Positions 1 to 8,615 of a DNA stretch of 39,099 bases are shown one piece after another. The notes under the pieces are model-generated. The model ran no database searches. It saw only the letters and a list, made by a program, of their open reading frames with translations, and was not told the DNA's origin. Position 1 is the stretch's first letter. The number at the start of each line of letters is the position of its first letter. Location: assembly GCA_050693875.1 (NCBI GenBank), contig JBOGWP010000203.1, positions 1-39,099 on the forward strand. The letters are read 5' to 3'. The position numbers and the translations under genes are program-made. This DNA comes from JBOGWP01 sp050693875 (lineage in GTDB: Bacteria; Actinomycetota; CADDZG01; JAHWKV01; JBOGWP01).

Positions 1-43
1 AGCGGCGGTAGCACCTCTCGCGCGTCCTGGTTGCTTCGACTGG

Positions 44-277
44 CCCAGCTCGAGGTGCCGAAGTTGGCGCGAATGAGTCAAGTTTGGGACGAGACCGACC
101 GGGGCGCACCTCAAGCTGGGCCCGGCAGGCGCCGAACGGAGTGAGGCCCTGCCGGCATATGAGGACTGCCGGCGAAGCCTCGGCTCGCCGAGCGGGGCGA
201 GGCGGGCCGACATTGAGGACCGCGGCCGGAGGCCGCCCCTTGCCTCTCTGGCCTGTGCCGGGGAGCGAAGCGACCCG
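44..277 (-). repeat. Dispersed palindromic repeat, copy 1
   Basis: First of three related copies in the window; the others are at 12575-12918 and 22785-23009. Read on the minus strand it starts directly after the TAG stop of the kinase gene with CGGGTCGCTTCGCTCC. It then holds a GGCCTCCGGCC hairpin, one internal unit containing CCTCAATGTCGGCCC, a CTCGGCGAGCCGAG palindrome and a long GCCGGCAGG/CCTGCCGGGC stem. It ends in an interrupted inverted repeat (GCCCAGCT-GAGGTGC paired with GCACCTC-AGCTGGGC). The flanks are CTAG at the gene end (278-281) and CTGG at 40-43, so this copy lacks the matching flanks seen in the other two. Open frames crossing it are shadows of the repeat. Confidence 0.85.
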
Positions 278-712
278 CTAGGCCACGTCTCCGGTCAGCC
301 GGGGTTCCCCAAAACGGTCGATCTCGAACCAGACCGTGGTCCCGCGGTACTGCGAGGCGCCCCAACGGTCGGAAAGCTGGTCGACCAGCAGCAGGCCCCA
401 GCCGCCGTCCGCTCCGGGCGACGGCGTCATCCTCGGCCTGCCGGAGCCCCCTGGGTCGCTCACCTCGACGCGGACACGGTCGGGAGTGGCCGACAGTCGG
501 AGCACGATCTGGCCTTCGACGCCGGGCCCGATCCCTGTGTGCCGAACGCTGTTCGTCACGAGCTCGCTCACGAGCAGCCGGACGCGTTCGTAGACGTCCT
601 GGGTGAAGTCCCCTGCGGCGTTGTCGATGGCGACGCGCGCCTCACCGGGCGCCGTCGGCCCCCCGTTCAACCAACACTCCAGGGTCAGCTTCTCCCCGGG
701 TGCTCCACGCAT
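278..712 (-). CDS. RsbW-like ATP-binding protein (HATPase, putative anti-sigma/serine kinase)
   Basis: A 144-residue single-domain GHKL ATPase of the kind that acts as a serine kinase on STAS anti-anti-sigma proteins or as an anti-sigma factor. The N-box is ELVTNSVRHTG near residues 49-59. It is followed by VSDPGGSGRP (G1-like) and a GWGLLLVDQLSDRWG segment (G2-like), and it ends with GTTVWFEI, the usual last strand. It has no extra domains, which suits a small cytosolic switch protein. It is transcribed leftward, and its TAG stop abuts a dispersed repeat. A STAS protein occurs at 24462-24842, but nothing in the window links the two. The family assignment is firm; the partner is unknown. Confidence 0.85.
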   Translation of the reverse strand: MRGAPGEKLTLECWLNGGPTAPGEARVAIDNAAGDFTQDVYERVRLLVSELVTNSVRHTGIGPGVEGQIVLRLSATPDRVRVEVSDPGGSGRPRMTPSPGADGGWGLLLVDQLSDRWGASQYRGTTVWFEIDRFGEPRLTGDVA

Positions 713-1069
713 CCTCTGCCCCTCTGCGGTCCGGATCTGCCCGCGCCGCAGGACGGCTCGAGCAAAGCGACGGCCCGCCCGCCATTGGCCGGATCCCCGG
801 CTGCGCTGCCCCCCACGGCCCCCGCGGACGCCCGACCGCTGCGGCCCGAGAATCCCCAGTTTCTCCCGTGTCCAAACCTTCCGGTTCCGGTCGAAGCGGT
901 TCCCATGACCGCGAGGAGTGAGATTTTGCGCCGAGGGCGTGTGATTTCCGTGACCGGCCCGTTAATCGTAGTGCCGATGGACTAGGGCTCAGCGTATGGC
1001 CCCCCGCCGGTACGTCGTGAAACAATTCGGACACCAAGCAGCACGAAGACCCGGAAGGGGGGAAATGTT
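713..1069. other. Divergent intergenic region without a recognised gene
   Basis: 357 bases separate the leftward kinase gene from the rightward surface-protein gene. I see no convincing protein, RNA gene or known riboswitch here. The last 20 bases hold a purine-rich Shine-Dalgarno sequence (GGAAGGGGGG, about 1051-1060) for the GTG start at 1070. Promoters for both flanking genes presumably lie here, but no clear -35/-10 pair stands out. Confidence 0.5.
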
Positions 1070-2446
1070 GTGAGACGCTTCGCGGTATCTGCGCTGCTGG
1101 TCGTGCTCATGTCCAGCGCGTATGTCCCAACGGCCTCGGCGGCGGACCCACTGGTCCTTCTGCAGGGCCTGGGGGTCGGAAAGGCATTCGAGCTCGCGTT
1201 GCCTGCTCTGAACGCGGTTCCGCTCCTGTCGAACACCTTCAAGGGCCTGACGGTTGGCCTGACCTCGGGTAGCTTCTCGGGGCTCAAGGACCTGAAGGTC
1301 AATGGCCTGGCGATGGGAAGCTGCGACATTCTCGGGCTGGGGATCCAGGCTCCGGAACTGCCGGTTGGGGGCCTGCCCTGCAGCAAGTCCAACACCATCC
1401 AGAGCGCCTACCCCGGCAATGAGGGTAGTGGCGACAAGAGCTGCACCAAGCTCGATCTGCTCGGGATCGTCAAGCTCGGGACGAGCTGCGCCGCCTCGCA
1501 CTCGTTCGCGCAGGACGGACGCCCGGCCGCCAACAACCTCGCCGGCGTGATCGACACGATCGACGTCGGCCTCAACCTCGACCTGCTCAAGACCCTCGGG
1601 CTGCCCATCGGCGCCACGGGCGCACCCGTTCCCCTCGACGTGAACAACCTCGTCGGGACCGCACAGCAGCTCGTGGGGAGCGCCACCGGGCTCGTGAGCA
1701 GCGTGCTCAAGACCGTCAACATCCCGCTCGTTCCGGTCCAGCTCGACCAGCTGACGCAGGCGATCGTCAACCTGATCAACCAGCTGATCAACAACCTGGG
1801 CAGCATCGCCCAGATCCAGGCGGGCACTTCGACCACCGACATCACCAACCAGGGGGTCGTCACCACGATCACCTCGGCGGCTGCCGGCGCAAAGGTCGCC
1901 CTCTTCGGCACCTTGCAGGACGCCCTTGCGATCATCGACGTCTCCGCCGCCAGGACGACCGCATCGTGGAGCGACGCCTCCGGGACGGCTGAGGCCAGCG
2001 CAGTCCCGGCCGTGGCCAACCTGAAGGTCAAGGACCTTCTCGGCCTCACCGGCAACGATTTCATCTCACTGCCGATCGAGGCTCCGTCGCTCAACAACCT
2101 GCTGTCCGTCCTCGACGGGACGCCCCTGGCCACCACGATCGAGCTCGCCAGCGCCACCCCGAAGCAGGTCGGGCGCAACGTGTCGGCTGCCGCCACCGCC
2201 GTCGGCATCAACGCCCTCCAGGGTCTTGGCGCCTCGTCGCTCGGCGCCAAGGACGGAGGCCTCCGCTTGAAGGTTGCGGCCTCCAACGTCTCGGCCGGTG
2301 GCGACCTCGTCAAGGCCGAGGTGGTCCCCGCTCCGCTCCCGCTGACCGGTGGCCCCACCTTCGCCTTCCTTGCCGGTGCTGCGGTGCTGTCCTTCTCGGC
2401 GGCCCTCAGCTACCGCAAGGCCCGACGGGTTCGGGCGAAGGCCTGA
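1070..2446 (+). CDS. Secreted LPxTG-anchored surface protein
   Basis: 458 residues. The GTG start follows a strong purine-rich ribosome site and gives a typical Sec signal peptide (MRRFAVSALLVVLMSS...ASA, residues 1-25). The body is rich in Leu, Val, Ala, Asn and Gly, with no enzyme motif I recognise. The C-terminus is a classic sortase-sorting signal: LPLTG at residues 423-427, a hydrophobic helix and a basic tail (RKARRVRAKA). The sortase gene begins 60 bases downstream, so this is probably its substrate, attached to peptidoglycan or displayed on the envelope. The biological role of the body is unknown. The anchoring inference is strong because signal peptide, motif, helix, charged tail and neighbouring sortase all agree. 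Confidence 0.85.
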   Translation: MRRFAVSALLVVLMSSAYVPTASAADPLVLLQGLGVGKAFELALPALNAVPLLSNTFKGLTVGLTSGSFSGLKDLKVNGLAMGSCDILGLGIQAPELPVGGLPCSKSNTIQSAYPGNEGSGDKSCTKLDLLGIVKLGTSCAASHSFAQDGRPAANNLAGVIDTIDVGLNLDLLKTLGLPIGATGAPVPLDVNNLVGTAQQLVGSATGLVSSVLKTVNIPLVPVQLDQLTQAIVNLINQLINNLGSIAQIQAGTSTTDITNQGVVTTITSAAAGAKVALFGTLQDALAIIDVSAARTTASWSDASGTAEASAVPAVANLKVKDLLGLTGNDFISLPIEAPSLNNLLSVLDGTPLATTIELASATPKQVGRNVSAAATAVGINALQGLGASSLGAKDGGLRLKVAASNVSAGGDLVKAEVVPAPLPLTGGPTFAFLAGAAVLSFSAALSYRKARRVRAKA

Positions 2447-2506
2447 CCCACGTGCAGCACTACACCACATCCACATAAGCAAACCGCACACAGGGACTGA
2501 CCAACC

Positions 2507-3145
2507 ATGCCTCGGCTCTCAAGTCCCAAGGCCCGCCGTGCTCTCGCCACCACCCTCTTCGTCCTGACGGGAGTGCTGGTGGTGGGAGCCGCCGGACTGG
2601 CGGGATACCCCTACTACACGAATCAACGAGCAACGATCAAGCAGAACCACCTGCGCCAGACCTTCACCACCACCGAGGTGAAGCAGGCTTACGCAGCTCG
2701 CAAGGTCTCCGTCGGTAGCCCACTCACCCGGATCATGATCCCGAAGATCGACGTGGACGCCGTGGTCGTCGAGGGGACGAACGCCAAGGCCCTGGCCGCC
2801 GGCGCCGGGCACTACCCGGAGACCCCGCTGCCTGGCGAGGCCGGGAACGTGGCCATCGCCGGGCACCGGACGATGAACGGCAAGCCGTTCTCGGACCTCG
2901 ACCGGCTCTCCCCCGGCGACAGGGTGATCCTCGTGACTCCGTTCGCCCGCCACACCTACGAGGTCGTCACCTCGTTTGACAACCACGCCAACCCGTGGGT
3001 GACGGTGCCCAACGACTGGACGACCGTGGCCCCCACGAAGGTCCCGATGCTCACGCTGACCACCTGCCACCCCAAGGGCACCGCCCGGCAGCGTCTGGTA
3101 GCCCGGGCGAAGCTCGTTTCCTCCGAACCGGTGAGGTCGGCATGA
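2507..3145 (+). CDS. Sortase (class D/E-like transpeptidase)
   Basis: 212 residues with one N-terminal membrane helix (about residues 12-32) and an extracytoplasmic sortase beta-barrel. The catalytic His is in IAGHRT (His120), the catalytic Cys in LTLTTCHPKG (Cys187) and the Arg in the following GTARQRLV. The TLTTC signature and short length fit class D or E sortases, which in Actinobacteria anchor LPxTG- or LAxTG-type proteins. It lies between two proteins that carry LPxTG-type motifs. Its TGA overlaps the next gene's ATG (ATGA at 3142-3145), so the two are probably translationally coupled. The exact class cannot be fixed by eye. Confidence 0.9.
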   Translation: MPRLSSPKARRALATTLFVLTGVLVVGAAGLAGYPYYTNQRATIKQNHLRQTFTTTEVKQAYAARKVSVGSPLTRIMIPKIDVDAVVVEGTNAKALAAGAGHYPETPLPGEAGNVAIAGHRTMNGKPFSDLDRLSPGDRVILVTPFARHTYEVVTSFDNHANPWVTVPNDWTTVAPTKVPMLTLTTCHPKGTARQRLVARAKLVSSEPVRSA

Positions 3146-4401
3146 AGCGGCGCATGGGCATCGCAGCCATCCTCGAGGCGCTCGTCGTCGGAGCACTGGT
3201 CGTGGCAACCCCGGTCACTGCGCTGGCCGACGACGTGGAAATCACCTGGAGTGGGATCAGCTCGGGACAGACCGTGGCGGGGACCAAGGACTTCTCCCTG
3301 GACGCCCGAACCGGGATCGTGGGCCTCAAGAGCTTCAGCGTCCGGGTCGAGGGTCCAGAAGGCGCCGGGCCGTGGTGCTCGGATTCCTGCTCGTGGGACG
3401 CCCTGTCGGCCCCGGCCTCGGCGACGATCTCGGTGAGCTGGGGAACGTCGGCGATGAAGGTGAACGGCACCTACAACATCGTGGCGGTGGCCGAGCACCA
3501 GAGCTTTCTAGGCCTCGACCCGCACTCGACCACCCGGACGATCACCGCCAACGTCAACAACCCGCCGAAGACGCCCACGGGCGTCAACGCCGGGATCGAA
3601 GGCAACAACATCGTCGTCGTCTGGGCGAAGAACCCCGAGGCCGACATGCAGGGGTACCGCGTCCAGCGGTCGCAGGCCGGCGGAGCGTTCACCCAGGTCG
3701 GGTCGGTCCCGGCATCGACCCTCGGCTTCGTCGACGTCGGCCCCACGCCGGGCGTGGCGTACGGCTACCGGATCGTGGCGGTGCGCAAGAGCCCGGTGGA
3801 TGCCAATGGCATCGCCTCCGGATCGCCGTCGGCAGCCACCGCGGCGCTGACCGTGCCGATCCCGCCCTCACCGACCCCGGATGCCGGCGGGGCGACGCAG
3901 GCGGCCGGGCAGGGTGCAACCGGAACCGAGGCGGGAACGACCGCTTCCACCTCGCCGACGCCCTTCAAGCAGCCGCTGGTGCTCGGGAACCAGACCATCG
4001 CGCCGGTCGAGGTCCCCAAGGCACCGCCCTATCAGGTGGTGGCCCCCAAGAAGGACCGCGGCTTCGCACCCCTCCTCCCGTACACGGGGCAGCTACCCGA
4101 GGCGACTGAGGAGGCTCCCGAGGCCGCACCCGAGCAGGCGCAGGCCGGGGGCGTGACCACCACGACCACCGACACCCGGCTGATCTCGCAGCCGCTCGAC
4201 AGGGCGCGCTTTCTGGCGGGCGGGTTGCTGCTGCTGGTGGTTGCCTTCCATTTCGGCCGGATGGGACGCCGGCTGCTCATGGCGACCCCGCCGGCCGGGA
4301 CGCGCCGCGGCGGCGGATCCGGTGGGGGTGGAGCACGACGCCTCCTCGGACGGATTCGATCCTTCGTCGCATCGCCGCTGCGCTCGTCGGGCAGCTCGTA
4401 G
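3142..4401 (+). CDS. Secreted fibronectin-III-like protein with internal LPYTG and C-terminal membrane anchor
   Basis: 419 residues, starting at the ATG that overlaps the sortase stop. It has a signal peptide (about residues 1-29, ending ALADD). An Ig-like region follows (about 30-135), then a fibronectin type III-like domain (about 140-235, with PKTPTGVNA...VVVWAKNPE...GYRVQRS...YGYRIVAVR). Next comes a Pro/Thr/Ala-rich linker. An LPYTG motif lies at residues 312-316, but the membrane helix starts only about 40 residues later (about 357-375), followed by a Gly/Arg/Ser-rich tail of some 45 residues. A normal sorting signal has the helix right after the motif, so either the spacing is unusual or the LPYTG is coincidental. 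Probably a cell-surface partner or second sortase substrate. Confidence 0.8.
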   Translation: MKRRMGIAAILEALVVGALVVATPVTALADDVEITWSGISSGQTVAGTKDFSLDARTGIVGLKSFSVRVEGPEGAGPWCSDSCSWDALSAPASATISVSWGTSAMKVNGTYNIVAVAEHQSFLGLDPHSTTRTITANVNNPPKTPTGVNAGIEGNNIVVVWAKNPEADMQGYRVQRSQAGGAFTQVGSVPASTLGFVDVGPTPGVAYGYRIVAVRKSPVDANGIASGSPSAATAALTVPIPPSPTPDAGGATQAAGQGATGTEAGTTASTSPTPFKQPLVLGNQTIAPVEVPKAPPYQVVAPKKDRGFAPLLPYTGQLPEATEEAPEAAPEQAQAGGVTTTTTDTRLISQPLDRARFLAGGLLLLVVAFHFGRMGRRLLMATPPAGTRRGGGSGGGGARRLLGRIRSFVASPLRSSGSS

Positions 4402-4422
4402 ACGATCAACGAGGCGGGGGGG

Positions 4423-4446
4423 GCGGGCCGGTCTCCCGGCCCCGCT
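4423..4446 (+). terminator. Putative transcription terminator hairpin
   Basis: A GC-rich inverted repeat (GCGGGCCGG, loop TCTC, CCGGCCCCGC) lies just downstream of the surface-protein operon and upstream of the thiamine promoter region. There is no T-tract, so it is a hairpin terminator candidate only. Confidence 0.45.
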
Positions 4447-4535
4447 TCGCGTCGGGCCTCAGCTCCCGGGGGAGACGCCCGCGGGCGGTGATGACCGCTC
4501 GGAGCGGGTCCACCGGGCTCGCCGAGCCCCCCTTC

Positions 4536-4541
4536 TATACT
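4536..4541 (+). promoter_or_regulatory. Candidate -10 box (TATACT) of the thi operon
   Basis: TATACT differs from the TATAAT consensus at one position. It stands out in very GC-rich surroundings and lies about 30 bases before the TPP aptamer, where the leader RNA should begin. I see no matching -35 hexamer at the usual spacing. Confidence 0.5.
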
Positions 4542-4565
4542 GGTGACGTCGCCGTCGGAGGACCG

Positions 4566-4660
4566 CACCGGGGAGCTCGGGCCAACCGGGCTGAGAGGTG
4601 GGCGGAACGAAGGTGCCCACGACCCGCTGAACCTGTCCGGGTAATGCCGGCGTAGGGATT
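4566..4660 (+). promoter_or_regulatory. TPP riboswitch (THI element)
   Basis: All conserved THI-box blocks are present in order: GGGGAGC, CTGAGA (4591-4596), TGAACCTG (4628-4635) and GGGTAATGCCGGCGTAGGGA (about 4639-4658). The gene downstream is thiO, the first of a thiamine thiazole operon, which is the expected target. The final conserved block carries the AGGG that would act as Shine-Dalgarno for the ATG at 4663, only a few bases away. Ligand binding is therefore likely to block ribosome access directly (translational control). No separate expression platform or terminator is visible. Confidence 0.97.
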
Positions 4661-4662
4661 GG

Positions 4663-5826
4663 ATGACTGAAGAGCTCGACACGATCGTCGTCGGGGCCGG
4701 GGTGATCGGCCTCGCGATCGCCTGGCAGGCCTCCCAGCAGGGACAGCGCGTGCTGGTCGTCGACCGTGACGACCCGCCGCGGGGTGCGTCGTGGGTGGCG
4801 GCCGGGATGCTGGCCCCAGTGACCGAGGCATCCTTCGGCGAGGAGCGCCTGCTGGCCCTCAACCTCGAGAGTGCCCGGCGCTACCCCGCATTCGTGGCCG
4901 GACTCGAGCAGGCGAGCGGCATGTCGCTGGCCTCCCCGGTGCCCGGCACGCTGTTCGTCGCCCTCGACCGCGACCGGCTCGAGGCCCTGCATCGCCTCCA
5001 CGAGTTCCAACGCTCGCTGGGGCTGGAGGTCGAGTGGCTGACGGGGATCGAATGCCGCCGCCGCGAGCCGTCCCTCCACTCCTCGACCCGGGCCGGCGTG
5101 TTGGTCCGCGGCGACCGCGAGATCGACCCGAGGCGCCTCGGGCGCGCACTGCGGATCGCGCTCGAGCGCTCGGGGGGCTGGGTACGCGTTGGGGTTGAGG
5201 TTACCGAGATCCTGGTCGAGGACGAGCGGGCGACGGGCATCCGCCTCGCGGGAGGCGAGCAGCTGGCCGCCCACACCGTCGTCCTCGCCGCGGGGTCGTG
5301 GTCGGGCCTGATCCGCGGAGTGCCCGCCGACGTCACCGCTGCGCTGCGCCCCGTGAAGGGCCAGATCCTCCGCTTGCGGCCCCGGATGCGCGCAGGCGGC
5401 GAGCCGCTCACGCGGCACATCATCCGGACCGACGAGGTCTATCTGGTGCCGCGGCGAGACGGGGAGCTCGTCGTCGGCGCCACCGTGGAGGAGCAGGGGT
5501 TCGACACCGCGATCACCGCCGGAGCGGTCTACGAGCTGCTCCGCGCCGCCGACGAAGCCGCTCCCGGCATCCGGGAGCTCGAGCTCGCCGAGGCATCGGC
5601 CGGCCTGCGCCCCGCAACGCCCGACAATGCCCCGCTTCTCGGACCGACCTCGATCCAGGGACTGGTGGCGGCCACCGGTCATTACCGCAACGGCGTGTTG
5701 CTGACGCCGGTCACCGCCGACGCGATCGCACGCCTCCTCGTCACCGGCGAGCTGGACGAGGTGGCCACCCCGTTCTCTCCCGGACGCTTCACCCCGAGCC
5801 GGGTCCATACCGCGGAGGTCCGATGA
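4663..5826 (+). CDS. thiO: Glycine oxidase ThiO (thiamine thiazole synthesis)
   Basis: 387-residue FAD-dependent amine oxidase of the DAO family. It oxidises glycine to the iminoacetate used by ThiG to build the thiazole ring. The Rossmann motif VVGAGVIGLAIA near the N-terminus binds FAD. LRPVKGQILRL in mid-protein and the late GLVAATGHYRNGVLLTP are hallmark ThiO/DAO segments, and the length is normal. The start is the ATG immediately after the TPP riboswitch. The stop overlaps the thiS start (ATGA at 5823-5826). Use of ThiO rather than ThiH points to an aerobic, oxygen-dependent route to the thiazole precursor. Confidence 0.95.
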   Translation: MTEELDTIVVGAGVIGLAIAWQASQQGQRVLVVDRDDPPRGASWVAAGMLAPVTEASFGEERLLALNLESARRYPAFVAGLEQASGMSLASPVPGTLFVALDRDRLEALHRLHEFQRSLGLEVEWLTGIECRRREPSLHSSTRAGVLVRGDREIDPRRLGRALRIALERSGGWVRVGVEVTEILVEDERATGIRLAGGEQLAAHTVVLAAGSWSGLIRGVPADVTAALRPVKGQILRLRPRMRAGGEPLTRHIIRTDEVYLVPRRDGELVVGATVEEQGFDTAITAGAVYELLRAADEAAPGIRELELAEASAGLRPATPDNAPLLGPTSIQGLVAATGHYRNGVLLTPVTADAIARLLVTGELDEVATPFSPGRFTPSRVHTAEVR

Positions 5827-6026
5827 GGCTGCAGGTCAACGGAAAGGCCGAGGAGGTCCGGGACGGCGGCACGATCCGGGATGTGGTGGAGCTGCTCGGG
5901 ATCACCGAGGGCCGCGGCGTCGCGGTCGCGGTCGACGGGGACGTCGTGGAGCGGGCTCGCTGGGACGACACCGGTTTGCGCGACGGCCAGAGGATCGAGA
6001 TCCTGCACGCCGTCCAGGGAGGCTGA
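5823..6026 (+). CDS. thiS: Sulfur carrier protein ThiS
   Basis: 67-residue ubiquitin-like (beta-grasp) protein ending in the obligatory Gly-Gly (HAVQGG). The C-terminal glycine is adenylated and converted to a thiocarboxylate that delivers sulfur to ThiG. It starts at the ATG overlapping the thiO stop; longer open-frame starts further upstream lie inside thiO and are not credible. IEILHAVQGG is typical of ThiS C-termini. The adenylating enzyme (ThiF/MoeB-like) is not encoded in this window. Confidence 0.95.
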   Translation: MRLQVNGKAEEVRDGGTIRDVVELLGITEGRGVAVAVDGDVVERARWDDTGLRDGQRIEILHAVQGG

Positions 6027-6032
6027 ACCGCG

Positions 6033-6875
6033 ATGACCCCGCCGAAGACCCCGACCAGTGCCGACCCCAGGGCGAGGCCCCGCCGCGAAAAGCTGGAGAT
6101 CGCGGGCCGGGTCTTCGAGTCGCGGCTCGTCTTCGGCACCGGCGGCTTCACGAGCCTGGAAAGGATGGAGGCGGCCCTCGAGGCCAGCGGCGCCGAGCTC
6201 GTCACCGTCGCCATGCGTCGGGTCGATCCCACCGCTCGTGGGTCGGTGATCGAGCTGGTGGAGGGGGCGGGATGCGAAGTCCTCCCGAACACGGCCGGCT
6301 GCTACACCGCCCGGGACGCCGTCCTGACCGCCCGGATGGCGCGTGAGGCGCTGGAGACCAACTGGATCAAGCTCGAGGTCATCGGCGACGACAAGACCTT
6401 GTTCCCCGACGGCCCGGAGCTGCTCGCCGCCGCCCAGCAGCTCGTCGACGACGGCTTCGTCGTCCTCCCCTACGCCAACGACGACCCGATCCTCGCCCTC
6501 CGCCTCGAGGACGCCGGCTGTGCCGCGGTCATGCCGCTCGGCTCGCCCATCGGCAGCGGCGCGGGGATCCGCAACCCTTACAACCTGGCCATCATCCTCG
6601 AGCGCGCCTCGGTGCCGGTGATCCTCGACGCCGGCATCGGCACGGCCTCGGATGCGGCGATGGCGATGGAGATCGGCTGCGACGGCATCCTGGCGGCAAG
6701 CGCCATGGCGCGGGCCAAGGACCCTGCCCGCATGGCCCGCGCGATCCGCCTCGCGATCGAGGCGGGGCGCCTCGCCCACGAGAGCGGCCGCATCCCGCGT
6801 CGGCTGTATGCCGAGGCGTCCACGCCGTTCGAGGGCCTCGCCCATTTCGGCGACGTGGAGGGGCTCGTTCCCTGA
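6033..6875 (+). CDS. thiG: Thiazole synthase ThiG
   Basis: 280-residue (beta/alpha)8 barrel that condenses deoxyxylulose-5-phosphate, iminoacetate and ThiS-bound sulfur into the thiamine thiazole phosphate. Family landmarks are SRLVFGTGGF near the start, the Schiff-base lysine in NWIKLEVIGDD (Lys113), VMPLGSPIGSGAGI and PVILDAGIGTASDAA. The usual VLxNTA segment near the end is replaced by GILAASAMARAKDP, which keeps the ARAKDP end. The first 15 or so residues are a Pro/Arg-rich extension. It is six bases downstream of thiS, in the same operon. Confidence 0.95.
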   Translation: MTPPKTPTSADPRARPRREKLEIAGRVFESRLVFGTGGFTSLERMEAALEASGAELVTVAMRRVDPTARGSVIELVEGAGCEVLPNTAGCYTARDAVLTARMAREALETNWIKLEVIGDDKTLFPDGPELLAAAQQLVDDGFVVLPYANDDPILALRLEDAGCAAVMPLGSPIGSGAGIRNPYNLAIILERASVPVILDAGIGTASDAAMAMEIGCDGILAASAMARAKDPARMARAIRLAIEAGRLAHESGRIPRRLYAEASTPFEGLAHFGDVEGLVP

Positions 6876-7077
6876 TCCCGGGCCCCGGGAAGGTCAATTG
6901 CGCCGGTAGGGCATGTTTCCGAGCCAGGTGGGTAGCCTGACCATGAGGCGCTTGCGGGGCGCCTTCGCCGCGCCCCGGCTCGGCTCACACCTGGACAGCG
7001 ATTATGACTCGAGCACGACGACGTGCTTGCCGCGCCGGCCGGACGTCGGCGCGGCTCGAGCGGGAAGGGAGGCGGAG

Positions 7078-7653
7078 ATGAGCGGCGGCAAGTCCTTCTG
7101 GACCGGCATGCCTGGGATCCTGACGGGGGTCGCGACGCTTCTCACCGCAGCGGTCGCGGTGTACCCGCTGGTCAACAGCTCCGACCGCGACAACAGGGCC
7201 TCCAGCACGGCCACGCCCAGCCCGACCGCAACCGATGCGTCGACAACCCTGCCCTCGACCGAACCGTCGTCCTCGTACGACCCCTCGCCCTCGCCGTCGG
7301 CCTTCCTGTCGGCCTCGCCGCCGCGGATCCTCGTCACGCCCAAGAAGCTCGACTTCGGCAAGCTGGGCGTCGGCGCCGGGAGCCAGGCGCTGGAGTTCAC
7401 GGTGGCAAACGCCGGAGGCGGTGAGCTGACGATCGAGGACCTCACGGTAGCCGGCCCGAACAAGGACGCCTTCGCCCTGAGCGCGGGGACTTGCCGTGGC
7501 GCGTCCGTTCTCGGTCCTGCCGACGACTGCGACGCCACGATCACCTTCAACCCCGGAACGGTGGGGACGCTCGTTGGCGACGTCGTGATCCAGCATTCCG
7601 CGAGCACCAGCCCGGAGCACGTGACGCTCCTCGGCACCGGCTCCGTCCTGTAG
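7078..7653 (+). CDS. Membrane-anchored ASH/HYDIN-like (choice-of-anchor D type) protein
   Basis: 191 residues from the ATG at 7078, which follows a good ribosome site (GGGAGGCGGAG). A longer frame reaches back to 6913 but lacks such a site. The N-terminus has one hydrophobic helix (GILTGVATLLTAAVAVYPLV). A Ser/Thr/Pro-rich linker follows, then an Ig-like domain of about 100 residues with the repeated ASH/HYDIN pattern (LDFGKLGVGAGSQALEFTVAN...ADDCDATITFNP...GTLVGDVVIQ). Such domains are found in secreted or surface-bound proteins. The specific function is unknown. It stands alone between thiG and a pseudogene. Confidence 0.75.
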   Translation: MSGGKSFWTGMPGILTGVATLLTAAVAVYPLVNSSDRDNRASSTATPSPTATDASTTLPSTEPSSSYDPSPSPSAFLSASPPRILVTPKKLDFGKLGVGAGSQALEFTVANAGGGELTIEDLTVAGPNKDAFALSAGTCRGASVLGPADDCDATITFNPGTVGTLVGDVVIQHSASTSPEHVTLLGTGSVL

Positions 7654-7680
7654 GGCGCCCGGGTCACCCCGAGCCCATCG

Positions 7681-8478
7681 TCACCAGCCGCTTCGCTCCA
7701 GGGCGAAGCGACGGCGGCAGACCAGCCGCCGCAGCGTCTCGTGGTGGATCGCCCCTGCTCCTTCGATCTCGGCTGATTCCTCGCCTCGAGCACCTCCGCA
7801 TCGACTTGAACCACCACGGTGGCTCGGTCGGCGTCGGCGTCTTTGCCGAGCGAGGCGGAGGCGCCCCACCAGGGCATCGGCACAGCGGGCATCGAAGCGG
7901 GAGGTGTCGATGGGGGCCTCCCTCGGGGCCTGCTACCATGCGCTCGATGGCCTTGGCGACCACCGCCCCCTGCTCGGCGGGCAGCCCGCCCGAGAGGCGC
8001 AGCCAGCTCTGGTCGTGGTTCCAGGACCAGCGCAGGTGCCGGCGGCGGTGAGCCTCGCTCGCCTCCTCGTCGCTCACCCGCCGGCGGTGGCGGCCAGGGC
8101 GGCGAGCTGGGTGGCAGACAGACGGGCAGCCCGTTCGGCCAGCTCGGCATCGGTCTCGGGAATGGCGATCGCCACCAGCGATCGCGGCTGGTCGAGGCAG
8201 ATCCTGCCCTCCTCGTAGGTGGCTGCGATCCTGGGCAGCTGCTCGAGGACATGGGCGATGCGCACCCACTCGGTGGCGGTGGCAGGAGAGATCCCGAGCC
8301 GGAACGACAGCCACGCCGCCGTGGTGTGGGCCCCGTCCTGCCGGGAGGTGCCTTCGTCGTCGAGGATCGCCACCGTCCTGAGCAGGATCCGATGCGCCGC
8401 CGCGGCCACCCCGTGCATCTGGCCGATCAGGTCGGCGAGCTCGAGGGGCAGGGCATCTTTGAGGAACTCCAAGTCCAA
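7681..8478 (-). pseudogene. Decayed DUF222 (13E12-type, HNH-endonuclease family) gene
   Basis: Recognisable DUF222 blocks appear in order on the minus strand but in different frames. The N-terminal helical part (LADLIGQMHGVAAAAHR...TTAAWLSFRLGIS...DQPRSLVAIA) is at about 8478-8080. RRRHLRWSWNHDQSWLRLSG...GAVVAKAIERM is at about 8020-7935, DADRATVVVQVDAEVLEA at about 7840-7790, and GAGAIHHETLRRLVCRRR at about 7770-7700. At least three frame changes are needed and no HNH motif (CxxxGC...HH) is left. The family is repetitive and mobile-like in actinobacterial genomes. Sequencing error could explain one shift but hardly all of them. Confidence 0.8.
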
Positions 8479-8615
8479 GACTTATCGTAGAGAGAGCCAG
8501 TGACAAAATCCGGGCCGATTTCGCCGCAGGAACGAAACTCTTCTTGCCGTCGATTTTCGAACGCGGAGAGTTGCTCGGCACGGCATTCAGCCTGCTTCCC
8601 AGGGTCGCACCTCGT

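Noticed and set aside
84..281. Short ORFs over the left-edge repeat, on both strands
   Set aside because: The same peptide-like stretches recur, in frame-independent fashion, in the repeats at 12.6 and 22.8 kb. They are translations of a non-coding repeat.
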